DNA of 64,000 bases from JBEKCB01 sp052139675 (GCA_052139675.1 JBKQWE010000035.1:1-64000), one strand, 5' to 3'. Counted from the stretch's first letter, positions 50,233 through 59,038 are shown. Made by a program: numbers and translations. The notes: generated by a model from the sequence alone, not told the origin.

Positions 50233-51659
50233 CCTTGATATCCCTCATCCTTTTCGTGCTTCCGATCCCGGCCGGGATCGTTTTCGTGTCGCTCCTGTGG
50301 CCGGACCGCCGGTGGCAGTCGGACTTCGCGCTCAAGGCGTCGCTCGGCATCGGAATCGGCTACGGCATAATCTCCTGTGTCTTCTTCATCTGGCTGCTTT
50401 CGTCCGGGAACGCGCATTATTCCGCTTACTTTGCGGCGGAGTGCGCGATAGTGGCCGTCGCGGCCGCCGTCCTGATCATGCGCGCGAGGAAGCGGGACAA
50501 TCGGCCACCTTGGCGCCCGGACGCAGCGCCTTCGGGGCTGCCCCGGACGCGGCTGCTGATCCTGGCGGCGCTCGTGCTCCTGATGTTCAGCCGGATAGCG
50601 GCCGGCCTGATCGAGGCCGTCGGCCAGCCGAGCGGCGACGCCGACGCCTGGAGCACCTGGAACCTTCAGGCGCGGTTCCTGTCGCGCGGCGGTCCGAACT
50701 GGGTTGACCTCGCCCGGTACAGCTACCCGCATCACACCGATTACCCGCTGATGCTGCCGCTCTCGGTGGCCAGAGGCTGGCAGGCCGCCGGAGTTGAGAC
50801 CGCAGCGGCGCCCATCGCCATCGCAATATTCTTCACCTTCGGCACGGTCCTTCTGCTGTTTTCGGCCCTGTCATTCCTGCGCAACCCGGTCCGCGGTTTC
50901 GTGGCCGGCGCGGTATTGCTGGGCACGCCGTTCTTCATCCTGCACGGCGCCCGGCAACTGGCCGACGTGCCGCTGGGCTTTTTCATCCTGGCGGCCACCG
51001 TCCTGTTCTGTCTGCAGGACAGGTTGGCCACGCGCGGTTTCACGCTCGTGGCGCTGGCCGGCGCGGCGTGCGGCCTGGCGGGCTGGACCAAGAACGAGGG
51101 ACTGCTGTTCCTGGGATGCATGGTCCTTGCGCGTTGGGCGACCGTCGCGCTCAAGCGCGGCTGGAGATCGTGGCTCTCCGAGACGCCGTACTTTCTCGCG
51201 GGCCTGGTCCCGATCCTGGCGATCGTCATCTGCTTCAAGGCCCGGTATGCGCCGCCGAACGACCTGCATCTCGGTCAGAACCTCGCCGGCCTGGCTTCCC
51301 CGTCGCGCTACGGGTACATCGCGAAGGAATTCGCGCGGCAGGCGCTCACCTTCGGCCACTGGCAGGAATTCGGGCCGGTTCCGCTCAGCCCGGTCCCGCT
51401 GCTGGCGGGCTACTGGCTCTGCCGCGGAATCAGCCTGCGCCGCGAGGAAGCCGAAGGAGTGGCCACGTCGTTCCTGGCGCTGATCCTGACCCTCGCAGGC
51501 TATTTCTGCGTGTACCTGCTGACCCCGCTCGACCTGGCAACCCACATAAGGACTTCGTGCGACCGGCTCTTCCTGCAGCTATGGCCCAGCCTGATCTTCC
51601 TCTCCTTCATGGCGCTCCCCAGCCCGATTGCCCAAGCCCGGCCTACGAAAAGCGATTGA
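50229..51659 (+). CDS. polytopic membrane glycosyltransferase (GT-C type)
   Basis: This 476-residue protein has roughly eleven TM segments starting MTLISLILFVLPIPAGIVFV. The first large outward loop holds GDADAWSTWNLQARFLSRGG and YSYPHHTDYPLM, the Asp-containing loop typical of GT-C enzymes (PMT/ArnT-like) that use lipid-linked sugars. The GTG start overlaps the previous stop codon. The likely role is sugar transfer to an envelope acceptor, together with the small upstream protein. It resembles the GT-C gene at 13710 in architecture but lacks the C-terminal soluble domain. Confidence 0.85.
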   Translation: MTLISLILFVLPIPAGIVFVSLLWPDRRWQSDFALKASLGIGIGYGIISCVFFIWLLSSGNAHYSAYFAAECAIVAVAAAVLIMRARKRDNRPPWRPDAAPSGLPRTRLLILAALVLLMFSRIAAGLIEAVGQPSGDADAWSTWNLQARFLSRGGPNWVDLARYSYPHHTDYPLMLPLSVARGWQAAGVETAAAPIAIAIFFTFGTVLLLFSALSFLRNPVRGFVAGAVLLGTPFFILHGARQLADVPLGFFILAATVLFCLQDRLATRGFTLVALAGAACGLAGWTKNEGLLFLGCMVLARWATVALKRGWRSWLSETPYFLAGLVPILAIVICFKARYAPPNDLHLGQNLAGLASPSRYGYIAKEFARQALTFGHWQEFGPVPLSPVPLLAGYWLCRGISLRREEAEGVATSFLALILTLAGYFCVYLLTPLDLATHIRTSCDRLFLQLWPSLIFLSFMALPSPIAQARPTKSD

Positions 51660-51670
51660 TCGCCCGCCAC

Positions 51671-51699
51671 TTGACACCCGCCGTTTTTCAGCCGATAAT
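51671..51699 (+). promoter_or_regulatory. sigma-70 promoter of dinB
   Basis: TTGACA (51671-51676) and GATAAT (51694-51699), spacer exactly 17 nt. The -10 overlaps an in-frame ATG at 51699, so translation must start at the later ATG, 51734. No LexA-type operator is evident. Confidence 0.7.
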
Positions 51700-51733
51700 G
51701 TTAGTAGTAAGTTATATACCGAGGCGCAAGAGC

Positions 51734-52900
51734 ATGGCTGAGTCTCGCGACATACTGCATGTGGACGTGGACGCGTTCTTCGCGTCGGTCGAGCAGGTGC
51801 TTGACCCGCGGTTGCTGGGGAAACCGGTCATCGTCGGTGGCAACCCGAATGACCGGTCGGTGGTGGCTTCGGCCTCGTATCCGGCGCGGGCGTTCGGCGT
51901 GCGCAGCGCGATGCCCATCGCGCAGGCGCGCCGCCTCTGCCCGGACGCGGTTTTTCTGCCGGGCAATTTCCAGGCGTACTGCGAATTCTCGGAGCGCGTG
52001 CGCAAGCTCCTGCTGCGGTTCGCGCCCCTGGTCGAGGCGGCTTCGATGGATGACTTCTACCTCGACTTCACCGGCTGCCGCCCGCTGCACGGCCGTCCGC
52101 TCCAGGCGGCGGAGCGGATGAAGTGCGCGGTGCGTGCGGAGACGGGGCTGACCGTCACCGTCGCGGTCGCCTTGAACAAGCTCCTGGCCAAGGTCGCGTC
52201 GGACCTGGCGAAGCCGGACGGCCTCATCGAAGTCCGGCGCGGATGCGAGGCGGCGTTCCTGCGGCCGCTGCCGGTCGGGCGATTGCCCGGCGTCGGGCCG
52301 AGCACCGAGGCGACGCTGCGCAAGCTCAACCTGGTGACGATCGGCCAGGTGGCGGAAATCCCGCCGGAGTCGCTCGAGCGGATGTTCGGCGCCTGGGGCG
52401 CTGCGCTCGGCGAGCGCGCTCGCGGGCGCGACGACTCGCCGGTGATCGCGGAGGCCGATCGGCCGAAGTCCATCGGCCGCGAGAGCACTTTTTCGCGGGA
52501 CACTTCCGACCGCGCCGAGGTGCGCGCGATGCTCTATTCCCTGACCGAGCGCGCGGCGCGCCAGCTCCGCGAGGAGGGCCTGCTGGCGCGGTGCGTGACG
52601 GTCCGGGTCCGCTACGCCGATTTCCAGACCGTGACGGCCGCGCGCACGCTGCCGACGCTGACCGACCAGGACAAGGTGTTCTACGAGACCGCGCTCGGGC
52701 AGGTCGAGCGCCTGCTGGCGCGGCGGATGCAGGTTCGGCTGATCGGCGTAACGCTCTCGGCGCTGGCGTCGCTGCACGAGCGACAGGGCGACCTGTTCGC
52801 GGAGACGGAGTTCCAGCGGCGGAGGCGGTTCTATCGAGGGCTGGACCGGCTGCGGGACCGGTTCGGTTTCGAAATCGCCCGCGTCGGCCCGGCGCGGTAG
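51734..52900 (+). CDS. dinB: DNA polymerase IV (Y-family)
   Basis: This 388-residue Y-family polymerase performs translesion synthesis. Asp11 in HVDVDAFFASVE is the first metal ligand (Asp8 in E. coli). The second catalytic motif reads SMDDFYLD (Asp106, Asp107): the first Asp is the usual one but the following residue, Glu104 in E. coli, is replaced by Asp. The thumb HhH LPGVGPSTEATLRKL and little-finger domain are present (to GVTLSALA). The last 25 residues (FAETEFQRRRRFYRGLDRLR) do not show a clear beta-clamp-binding motif. GAGG lies 9 nt upstream of the ATG. Confidence 0.96.
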   Translation: MAESRDILHVDVDAFFASVEQVLDPRLLGKPVIVGGNPNDRSVVASASYPARAFGVRSAMPIAQARRLCPDAVFLPGNFQAYCEFSERVRKLLLRFAPLVEAASMDDFYLDFTGCRPLHGRPLQAAERMKCAVRAETGLTVTVAVALNKLLAKVASDLAKPDGLIEVRRGCEAAFLRPLPVGRLPGVGPSTEATLRKLNLVTIGQVAEIPPESLERMFGAWGAALGERARGRDDSPVIAEADRPKSIGRESTFSRDTSDRAEVRAMLYSLTERAARQLREEGLLARCVTVRVRYADFQTVTAARTLPTLTDQDKVFYETALGQVERLLARRMQVRLIGVTLSALASLHERQGDLFAETEFQRRRRFYRGLDRLRDRFGFEIARVGPAR

Positions 52901-52916
52901 GTCAAAAAAAGTTCTC

Positions 52917-53066
52917 GCCACGGATTGACGGAAACGGAAAGAAAACGTTTTTTTGCCACGGATTTCACGGATTTCCACGGATTAACGGAAAGCAAGATAA
53001 AAGCCATTCAAATATTTATGGTTCGTTGCCGGTAATCCGTGGCCATCCGTGAAATCCGTGGCAAAG
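52917..53066. repeat. long CACGGATTT-word hairpin between convergent genes
   Basis: The left arm (52952-52988) contains CACGGATTT, CACGGATTTC, CACGGATTA; the right arm (53029-53066) is the complement (GGTAATCCGTGG, CATCCGTGAAATCCGTGG). The stem is about 36 bp and the AT-rich loop about 40 nt. A partial extra copy (CCACGGATTGACGG) lies at 52918-52931. It is the same family as 41651-41849 and lies between the dinB stop and the ferritin-like stop. Confidence 0.85.
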
Positions 53067-53090
53067 CCGTTCCGTTGTTTTTTGCCGTGA

Positions 53091-53618
53091 TCAGAACGCG
53101 CCGTCAATGACCGGCTTCTCCTGGATGATGTTCCACATCTCCGGATAGGTCAGGTAGAGGCGCGTGTCGTTGAGGATGCGGAAGTGCTCGTTCTCTTCCT
53201 CGGCGATCTTGAGGAGGATCTGTTTCTCCTGCGCGTCGGCCACCGTCTTGGCGGCGCCGGCGTAAAAGAAAAAGGCCTTCTCTTCCATGCCGAGCGCGAT
53301 GTCAATCGCCTGGACCTCGTCGGTGCTCCGGCGCGACTTCTTCACCTTCGCGGCGGCGTCCTTGAAGATGGACTGGATCCGTTTCGCCGGGCTTGAATCG
53401 TCCAGCTCGTCCGCGCGGCTCGGCCGCACGCCTTCCTGCGCGGCCATCTCCTGGAAGATCGCCCGGTGCCGCTCCTCGTCCTTGGAGAGCGACGCGAACA
53501 TTTTCTTGACGAGCCGGTTCTCGGCCTGCCCGGCGGCCTTCGAGTAGAACCGGATGCCTTCCTCTTCCATGTGGATCGCAATGCCCAGCGCGTCGGAACG
53601 TTTCGTTTTGCCGGCCAT
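53091..53618 (-). CDS. ferritin-like/rubrerythrin-type di-iron protein
   Basis: This 175-residue four-helix-bundle protein has two ExxH-type metal sites: MEEEGIRFYSKAAGQA with DEERH, and MEEKAFFFYAGAAKT with EEENEH. It fits the rubrerythrin/ferritin-like family (oxidative-stress or peroxide defence) but has no C-terminal rubredoxin domain. The ATG at 53618 is chosen over one two codons upstream because AGGAG then has normal spacing. It is probably co-transcribed with the next gene upstream and dapF. Confidence 0.9.
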   Translation of the reverse strand: MAGKTKRSDALGIAIHMEEEGIRFYSKAAGQAENRLVKKMFASLSKDEERHRAIFQEMAAQEGVRPSRADELDDSSPAKRIQSIFKDAAAKVKKSRRSTDEVQAIDIALGMEEKAFFFYAGAAKTVADAQEKQILLKIAEEENEHFRILNDTRLYLTYPEMWNIIQEKPVIDGAF

Positions 53619-53706
53619 GGTCATCTCCTGCGAAGGGTCACTTCGGAAACGCGCGCCTCCTACCGATGATGTTACCGGCGCGCGCCGTTGAAATCAAGCC
53701 GCTCCG

Positions 53707-54222
53707 CTACGCCCAGAAATCCTCCTCGGCCGGCGGCGTGCCTTCGAGCGACCGCCACGCGAAGCCGCCGCCGAGCAGGACCAGCTCGTCCTGGATCAGC
53801 CGCGCGTGCCGCGTTTCCTGCTCGGCCAGGCTCTCGAAGAGCTTGCGCACGGCGGCCTTCCGGCAGCGCGCGGCGCAGCGGCGATAGAAACTCTCCGAGT
53901 CCTTCTCCGCCTCCAGCGCCAGCCGGAGCGACGCCTCCGGCGTGTCGTCGTGCGGGAACCCGGCCACCTCCGCGCGGGAGATCGGCGTGCGCCGAAGTTT
54001 CGCGGGGCGCGTCAGCCCCTGGATCGCCTTGCCGAGCAGCCGCGCGTGCTCGCGCTCCTCCTCGGCGAGGTAGCGCAGCTTGGCGCCCGTCAGGCGGCTC
54101 TTCGCCTGGGCGGCCATCCGCGTGTAACGCCTCAGCGCGCCCTGCTCCATGCGCAATGCGAAGGAAAGCACTTCATACGGGCCGGCCTCCGCGACCCAGC
54201 CCCAGATGTTGCGCGCGCTCAT
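53707..54222 (-). CDS. second ferritin-like di-iron protein
   Basis: This 171-residue protein has the same four-helix layout: RMEQGALRRYTRMAAQA with EEREH, and ALEAEKDSESFYRRCAARCR with EQETRH. Both di-iron half-sites are intact. It is only distantly similar to its neighbour, so the two are not a recent duplicate. Its start overlaps the dapF stop by four bases (ATGA), linking it to diaminopimelate synthesis only by operon structure. Function is probably peroxide or iron handling. Confidence 0.88.
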   Translation of the reverse strand: MSARNIWGWVAEAGPYEVLSFALRMEQGALRRYTRMAAQAKSRLTGAKLRYLAEEEREHARLLGKAIQGLTRPAKLRRTPISRAEVAGFPHDDTPEASLRLALEAEKDSESFYRRCAARCRKAAVRKLFESLAEQETRHARLIQDELVLLGGGFAWRSLEGTPPAEEDFWA

Positions 54223-55070
54223 GATTTCGTCTCCTCATCTCGAAGCTCGCCGGTATACACGATCCGCGCGGGGCCGGCGATCCGCACCGGGCCTTCGCCG
54301 CGCCATTCGCCGGCCATTCGGCCGCCCCGCGTGACCACCTCGATCCGATCGCCGGTCAGGCCGAGCGTCCGCCCGATCGCGGCCGCGGCGGCCACGCCGC
54401 TTCCGCAACTGAACGTCTCGCCGACGCCGCGTTCCCAGATGCGCATGTGGACGCGCTCGCGCCCTTCCGTGCGGCACCAGAGGACGCTCGTCCGCTTGGG
54501 GAAAAGCGCGTGGCACTCGAGCCGCGGGCTGACTTCCTGGAAAACGCGCTCCTCCACGTCCGTCTCGCCGAAGATCGCCGTGTGCGCCGTGCCGGTGGAA
54601 ACGCACGAGATTGCGAACGTGCGGCCGGCGATCTCGAGCGGGTGCCGCAGGACGGCCTTTCCGGGCAACAGGACCGGAATCGCCGCCGGATCGAACTGCG
54701 GAACGAGCACGGCGATTTCGACATCGAAGGCGCCCCGGCCCAGCGGGCGCACCCGGGCTTCGTGCCGGCCGAGCGGCGTGAGCAGCACCGGGTGGCTTTC
54801 CTCGTCCGCCTCGGGCCCGGCGAGGTACGCGGCGGCGCACCGTAGCCCGTTCCCGCAGAAGTCCTCCGTCCCGTCCGGGTTGAACATCCGCATCAGCGGC
54901 GGTCCGCGCCGGCCGCCCTCGAGCGTCAGCAGCCCGTCTCCGCCCACGCCGCGATGCCGGTCGCACAGGCGGATGGCCAGCGAGGGCGCGTCCGTCACCG
55001 CCGCCTGGCGGGCGTCCACCAGCACCAGGTCATTCCCGCCCGCCTCGACCTTGATGAAATCAAGCGGCAT
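54219..55070 (-). CDS. dapF: diaminopimelate epimerase
   Basis: DapF (283 aa) interconverts LL- and meso-diaminopimelate for lysine and peptidoglycan. Its two catalytic Cys are in MRMFNPDGTEDFCGNGLRC and in ERGVGETFSCGSGVAAAA. The NDLVLVD N-terminal motif and RHRGVGGDGLL are present. The SCGSG variant of the usual ACGTG box keeps the catalytic Cys. The gene heads the dapF-ferritin-ferritin group. The region upstream is a heptad repeat block. Confidence 0.96.
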   Translation of the reverse strand: MPLDFIKVEAGGNDLVLVDARQAAVTDAPSLAIRLCDRHRGVGGDGLLTLEGGRRGPPLMRMFNPDGTEDFCGNGLRCAAAYLAGPEADEESHPVLLTPLGRHEARVRPLGRGAFDVEIAVLVPQFDPAAIPVLLPGKAVLRHPLEIAGRTFAISCVSTGTAHTAIFGETDVEERVFQEVSPRLECHALFPKRTSVLWCRTEGRERVHMRIWERGVGETFSCGSGVAAAAAIGRTLGLTGDRIEVVTRGGRMAGEWRGEGPVRIAGPARIVYTGELRDEETKS

Positions 55071-55085
55071 CAGTCACCTCGCAGA

Positions 55086-55166
55086 GTAGACGATGGAGGA
55101 CCGACGATGGACGATGGTTCGCAGAGCGCCTATCGTGCATCGTCCATCGTCTATCGTCCATCGTCC
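55086..55166. repeat. heptad-register inverted repeat (ATCGTCC words)
   Basis: The right arm (55131-55166) is almost pure: ATCGTGC, ATCGTCC, ATCGTCT, ATCGTCC, ATCGTCC. The left arm (55088-55117) reads AGACGAT, GGAGGAC, CGACGAT, GGACGAT, GG, inverted. Words and register match the block at 39104-39206. The stop codon of the 695-residue protein (55151-55153) is formed by the word ATCGTCT. Confidence 0.85.
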
Positions 55167-57238
55167 CCTCCGTTCACCAGCGGCTCCAGCCTGAACGTCG
55201 CGGTCCGGCGGACGCGCTGGAACCATCGGCCCGTCGGATCGAGCGCGGGGAACCACCACGCCGACGGGCGCAGGTCCGCGTGCGGCAGCCCTTCCGAGGC
55301 GAGCAGCGCGTTGCGCACGAGCTGGAGCCGCGCCTTTTCCGCCGCGCGCTCGACGCTGAGCAGCAGCCGCCGCGCCGAGGCGGCCCTGCGCCCGCGTTCG
55401 AGCGCCAGCAGCCGCGCCGCGATCTCGCCGCGTTTCTCGCGGAGCCGGCTTAGTTCCTTCTGCTTCGCCTCGAGCGAGAGCAGCAGCGCTCCGCCTTCGC
55501 GCTGGGCCTCGGCGTATTCCGCGCCGAGCCGCGCCCGTTCGCCCGCGGGTGCGTGGGCCGGCAGGTCCGCCAGCTTCCACTTCAGCGGCCGGATTCGCTC
55601 GCGGCTCATTGCGCCGCGCCGCGTCTCGAGCATCCGGATCTCCGCCACCGCGCTGTCCTCGCGCGCGCGCAGGTCCTGCGCCTTGTGCCGCAGCGCGTCC
55701 GCCTGGCGCTGAATCTTCAGGAGGAGCGCGTTGGCCGCGGCGCACTGGCGCAGCCGCCGGAACCAGCCCGCGTGCTGGTCGTCGGCCAGGTAACGCACCA
55801 GGTCGCACGCGCCCGCCACGCCTTTGAGCTCGCGCAGCAGCCGCTGCTGCTCCTTGACGGCGCTCCGCCAGCGCCGGCCGAACTCCCTGCAGTCCAGCGC
55901 CGGCTTGCCGAACGCCTGCGCGAGATGCTCCGGCAGCCGCAGCGCCGCGCCGCAGACCGACAGTGAATCCCACGTGCGCAGGCGCATGCGAAGGATCGGG
56001 TGCGCGCGGACGCGCACGCCGCCTTCGCCCATCGCCGCCAGCATCTGCTGCGTGCGCGGGAGGTACGCCGAGCCGGTCTCGGCGAAGACCATCACGAACT
56101 CGGCCGAGAGCATCGCGGGCAGGACGAGCGCCTTGCCCAGGAGCGCGACTTCGCCGCCGAGCGCGTCTTCGAGGATCTCCGCGAGCTTTCGCACGTCGCG
56201 CACCGGCTCGGCCAGCGGCCATTGGACCGGCTGGCGGAAATCCACCGCGACGAACGCGGGCCCGACGCGCAGCGTGCCGCGACCGCGGCCGGGCGCATAG
56301 ACGTCGAACGGCAGCGCGCCTTCGCCGGACGCGGCCAATCGGGCCGTCGCCGATTCCCCGGCGGCGACATCGTAAGCGGCGCGGCAGGCGGCGGACTCCG
56401 CCTCGTTCAGGAAGTGCGCGGCGAACTGGAACCGCGGCAGGTCGGCCGTTCGGCGGTTAAACGCCAGCAGCTCGCGCGCGCCGGCAATGGTGACGTTGGG
56501 CGGCAGCGCGCTCTCCGTCCCGCTCTGCGGTTCGGAGCGGGGCAGGAAGCCTTCGTAGAAACCGCGAAGCATGCGCGTATAGAGCTCGCCGACGGAGCCC
56601 GCAGGGCGTTCAGCGATGAATTGTTTCACCGCTTCCGCAATGCAGGCGATCGTTGCGCGGACGGACTTCCGGTCCTGCGGCCGGACCAGGACCGCCTGCG
56701 TCCCGCGCGAGGCCCATTCGAGGAGTTCCAGGAGCGCGGGCTCGACCTCGCGCGCGGGCGTGTCGCAGACGACGGAGTCCGGCCCGTTGCCGACGATGCC
56801 GCGCCAGCCGAAGGCCTCGGTGATCCTGTCCAGCATCGCCTGCCGGGCGTGGCCTTCGGGCAGGAGCCGGTCAAGCCGCACTCCGGCCTCGGCCAGCGCC
56901 TGGCGCGTCGGCCACACCTCGGCGCCGAAGAGCGCGGAAATCTCGCCCGCCGCGATCCACGCGTCGCGCGTCGTGCCGTCGTTCCGAGGAACGATCTGCC
57001 ACGCCGCCCGGGAGAGCGGCGACCGCACGCGGGAGAAATAGTCGAGGTCATGAATGCCGACGATCATCGGCCGGGCGAAGGCGGAAGCGACGACCGCCTT
57101 CATCGGCTCGTCCCAGAGCGGTGTCTGCCCGAGCGCCAGCAGCGGCGCTCCGGGCGCGACGCGGTCGAGCTCGCGCGAGATTTCGCGGGGCGATGCCGCC
57201 TCGTGCGTTTTGGCTGGATTTATTGCCCGCGCGCCCAT
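55151..57238 (-). CDS. large protein of unknown function with C-terminal coiled coil
   Basis: This 695-residue protein has an N-terminal half (about 1-330) that looks globular and mixed alpha/beta: LLALGQTPLWDEPMKAVVAS, MIVGIHDLDYFSRV, LFGAEVWPTRQAL, TAREVEPALLELLEWASR. The remaining region includes a long helical, Arg/Glu-rich stretch (about 500-660) predicted as coiled coil, and a Trp/Phe-rich end LRPSAWWFPALDPTGRWFQRV. There is no signal peptide or TM. I do not recognise the family. The ATG at 57238 is the first likely start; codons further upstream are made of repeat sequence. The final residues GGDDGR and the stop codon are read from the heptad block. Confidence 0.8.
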   Translation of the reverse strand: MGARAINPAKTHEAASPREISRELDRVAPGAPLLALGQTPLWDEPMKAVVASAFARPMIVGIHDLDYFSRVRSPLSRAAWQIVPRNDGTTRDAWIAAGEISALFGAEVWPTRQALAEAGVRLDRLLPEGHARQAMLDRITEAFGWRGIVGNGPDSVVCDTPAREVEPALLELLEWASRGTQAVLVRPQDRKSVRATIACIAEAVKQFIAERPAGSVGELYTRMLRGFYEGFLPRSEPQSGTESALPPNVTIAGARELLAFNRRTADLPRFQFAAHFLNEAESAACRAAYDVAAGESATARLAASGEGALPFDVYAPGRGRGTLRVGPAFVAVDFRQPVQWPLAEPVRDVRKLAEILEDALGGEVALLGKALVLPAMLSAEFVMVFAETGSAYLPRTQQMLAAMGEGGVRVRAHPILRMRLRTWDSLSVCGAALRLPEHLAQAFGKPALDCREFGRRWRSAVKEQQRLLRELKGVAGACDLVRYLADDQHAGWFRRLRQCAAANALLLKIQRQADALRHKAQDLRAREDSAVAEIRMLETRRGAMSRERIRPLKWKLADLPAHAPAGERARLGAEYAEAQREGGALLLSLEAKQKELSRLREKRGEIAARLLALERGRRAASARRLLLSVERAAEKARLQLVRNALLASEGLPHADLRPSAWWFPALDPTGRWFQRVRRTATFRLEPLVNGGDDGR

Positions 57239-57311
57239 GCATTCAGCATGAGGGAAACGGCAGAGAAATGCAAGTCCGCCAAAGCCCGGCGCGGCGCCTG
57301 CAAGATTCCTC

Positions 57312-57393
57312 GCCGTTCGGCCCTGAGCCATTCGACAGGCTCATGGCCGTGAGCAGAGTCGAACGGCTCACGGCCGAAGGGCTCCGCCCTGAA
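57312..57393. repeat. CTGAG...TTCGAC dispersed palindrome cluster
   Basis: Words GCCCTGAGCCATTCGACAGG, CTCATGGCCGTGAGCAGAGT and CGAACGGCTCACGGCC follow each other and can pair in several ways. It is the same family as 4519-4628. It lies upstream of the 695-residue protein and probably includes that gene's leader. Confidence 0.7.
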
Positions 57394-57768
57394 TGACGCG
57401 GCACTGGACAACCTACGTCCGCGAAGCCTGACTAGATACGTATCGTATCTAGTCGGCGGCCAAGGCCCTGCGGACGCTCATCGTGATGCGGACGCGCCGC
57501 GCCGCATGAAGGAAAGCTGAGCGAGAATCTCGAACGCGGCGCGGCGGCAGCGCTCCGATTTCGAATGCCGCGATGCAGGTCTGAGCCATAGCATGCCTCG
57601 CGCCAGGCTACGGGGTTGCCTACCGCTATATCCCGGCGCAGTATACCGTACTGAAGTATACTCTTTGGAAGGATAGTGAAAGGCTGCATCGCCGGCCATG
57701 TGCGTGAAGCGACAACTGAGGCTGAGCGCAATCGCGGAAGCAACGTGTTTGGGCCGGAGCGCGAGGGC
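57394..57768. other. gene-free spacer with a perfect 11-bp palindrome
   Basis: No convincing gene is seen between the 695-residue protein and the fabF stop. The short ORFs here have no RBS and conflict with each other. The stretch holds a perfect inverted repeat GACTAGATACG-TAT-CGTATCTAGTC (57430-57454) in a GC-rich background, and a shorter pair of GTATAC sites (57642-57647 and 57656-57661). These could be operators; nothing links them to a gene. Confidence 0.5.
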
Positions 57769-59010
57769 TCAGCCGTTGAACTTGCCGAGGAGCAGCGTGC
57801 CGTTGTGGCCGCCGAAGCCGAAGGAGTTGCTGATGGCCTTGAAGACCGGGACCTGGCGCGGCTGGTTGGGGACGTAGTCGAGGTCGCAGTCCGGGTCGGG
57901 CGTCGTGTAGTTGATCGTGGGATGGATGATGTCGCGGTGCAGGCTCAGCACGGTGGCGACGAGCTCGACTCCGCCGGACGCGCCGAGAAGGTGGCCGATC
58001 ATGGATTTGGTGGAGCTGATGGCGACCTTGCGCGCCGAGTCGCCGAAGGCGATCTTGACCGAGGCCGTCTCCGCCTTGTCGCCGAGCGGCGTGGAAGTGC
58101 CGTGCGCGTTGATGTACGTGATTTCACTCGGGTTGGTGCGGCCATCCTGCAAGGCGGCGGTCATGGCGCGGGCCGGGCCGCGGCCGCTGGGGTCCGGCTC
58201 GACGATGTGCGTGCCGTCGCCGGACATGCCGAAGCCGAGGAACTCGGCGTAGATGCGCGCGCCGCGCTTGCGGGCGTGCTCGAGCTCTTCGAGGACGACG
58301 ACGCCGGCGCCTTCGCCCATGACGAAGCCGTCGCGGTCCTTGTCGAACGGGCGCGAGGCCTTCTCCGGCTCGTCGTTGCGCGTCGAGAGGGCCTTGGCGG
58401 AGCAGAACCCGGCCATGCCCAGCGGCGTGATGGCGGCCTCGCTGCCGCCGGTGAGGATCACGTCGGCGCCGCCGGACCGAAGGGTGGCGAAGGCGATGCC
58501 GATGGAGTGGCTGCTCGAGGCGCAGGCGGTCGTGGCGCAGAGGTTCGGCCCCTGCAGGCCGTAGTGGATGGAGACCTGGCCGGCGCAGGCGTTGCCCATG
58601 AGCTTGGGGACCAGGAACGGGCTGACGCGCGTCGGGCCGCGTTCGAGAAGGCGCTTGTGCTGCTCCTCGATCTCGATCAGCCCGCCGATGCCGGTGCCGA
58701 TGATGACGCCGCACCGCGTGCGGTCTTCCCGCTGGAAGTCCAGCCCGGAATCCTGCACCGCCTGCATCGCGGCGACGAGGCCCATCTGCGAGAAGCGGTC
58801 CATCCGGTCCGTGGTCCGCTTGTCGAGCCAGCGGCGCGGATCGAACTGCGGGATCTCGCCGGCGATCTTGCAGGTGAAGCCGGTCGTGTCGAAGCCGGCG
58901 ATCGGCCGGACGCCGGACTTCCCGGCGAGCAGCGAACTCCAGTACGTCTCGACGTCCAGACCGATGGAACTGATGACGCCCAGCCCGGTGACGACGACTC
59001 TGCGTTCCAC
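57769..59010 (-). CDS. fabF: 3-oxoacyl-ACP synthase II
   Basis: FabF (413 aa) elongates acyl-ACP with malonyl-ACP. Catalytic triad Cys-His-His: Cys in TTACASSSHSIG, His in INAHGTSTPLGD and His in KSMIGHLLGASG. Other family motifs such as GTGIGGL and SNSFGFGGHNGTLL are present. The start is GTG at 59010 with GGAAGGAG upstream; no ATG fits. It is the last gene of the leftward fab operon, 28 nt after acpP. Confidence 0.97.
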   Translation of the reverse strand: MERRVVVTGLGVISSIGLDVETYWSSLLAGKSGVRPIAGFDTTGFTCKIAGEIPQFDPRRWLDKRTTDRMDRFSQMGLVAAMQAVQDSGLDFQREDRTRCGVIIGTGIGGLIEIEEQHKRLLERGPTRVSPFLVPKLMGNACAGQVSIHYGLQGPNLCATTACASSSHSIGIAFATLRSGGADVILTGGSEAAITPLGMAGFCSAKALSTRNDEPEKASRPFDKDRDGFVMGEGAGVVVLEELEHARKRGARIYAEFLGFGMSGDGTHIVEPDPSGRGPARAMTAALQDGRTNPSEITYINAHGTSTPLGDKAETASVKIAFGDSARKVAISSTKSMIGHLLGASGGVELVATVLSLHRDIIHPTINYTTPDPDCDLDYVPNQPRQVPVFKAISNSFGFGGHNGTLLLGKFNG

Positions 59011-59038
59011 GCCCAAATGATCTCCTTCCGCGAGCGCG

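Noticed and set aside
57432..57743. 103- and 73-residue ORFs in the spacer before fabF
   Set aside because: They overlap in different frames, have no RBS, and show no plausible protein composition; the palindrome at 57430-57454 overlaps the end of the longer one.
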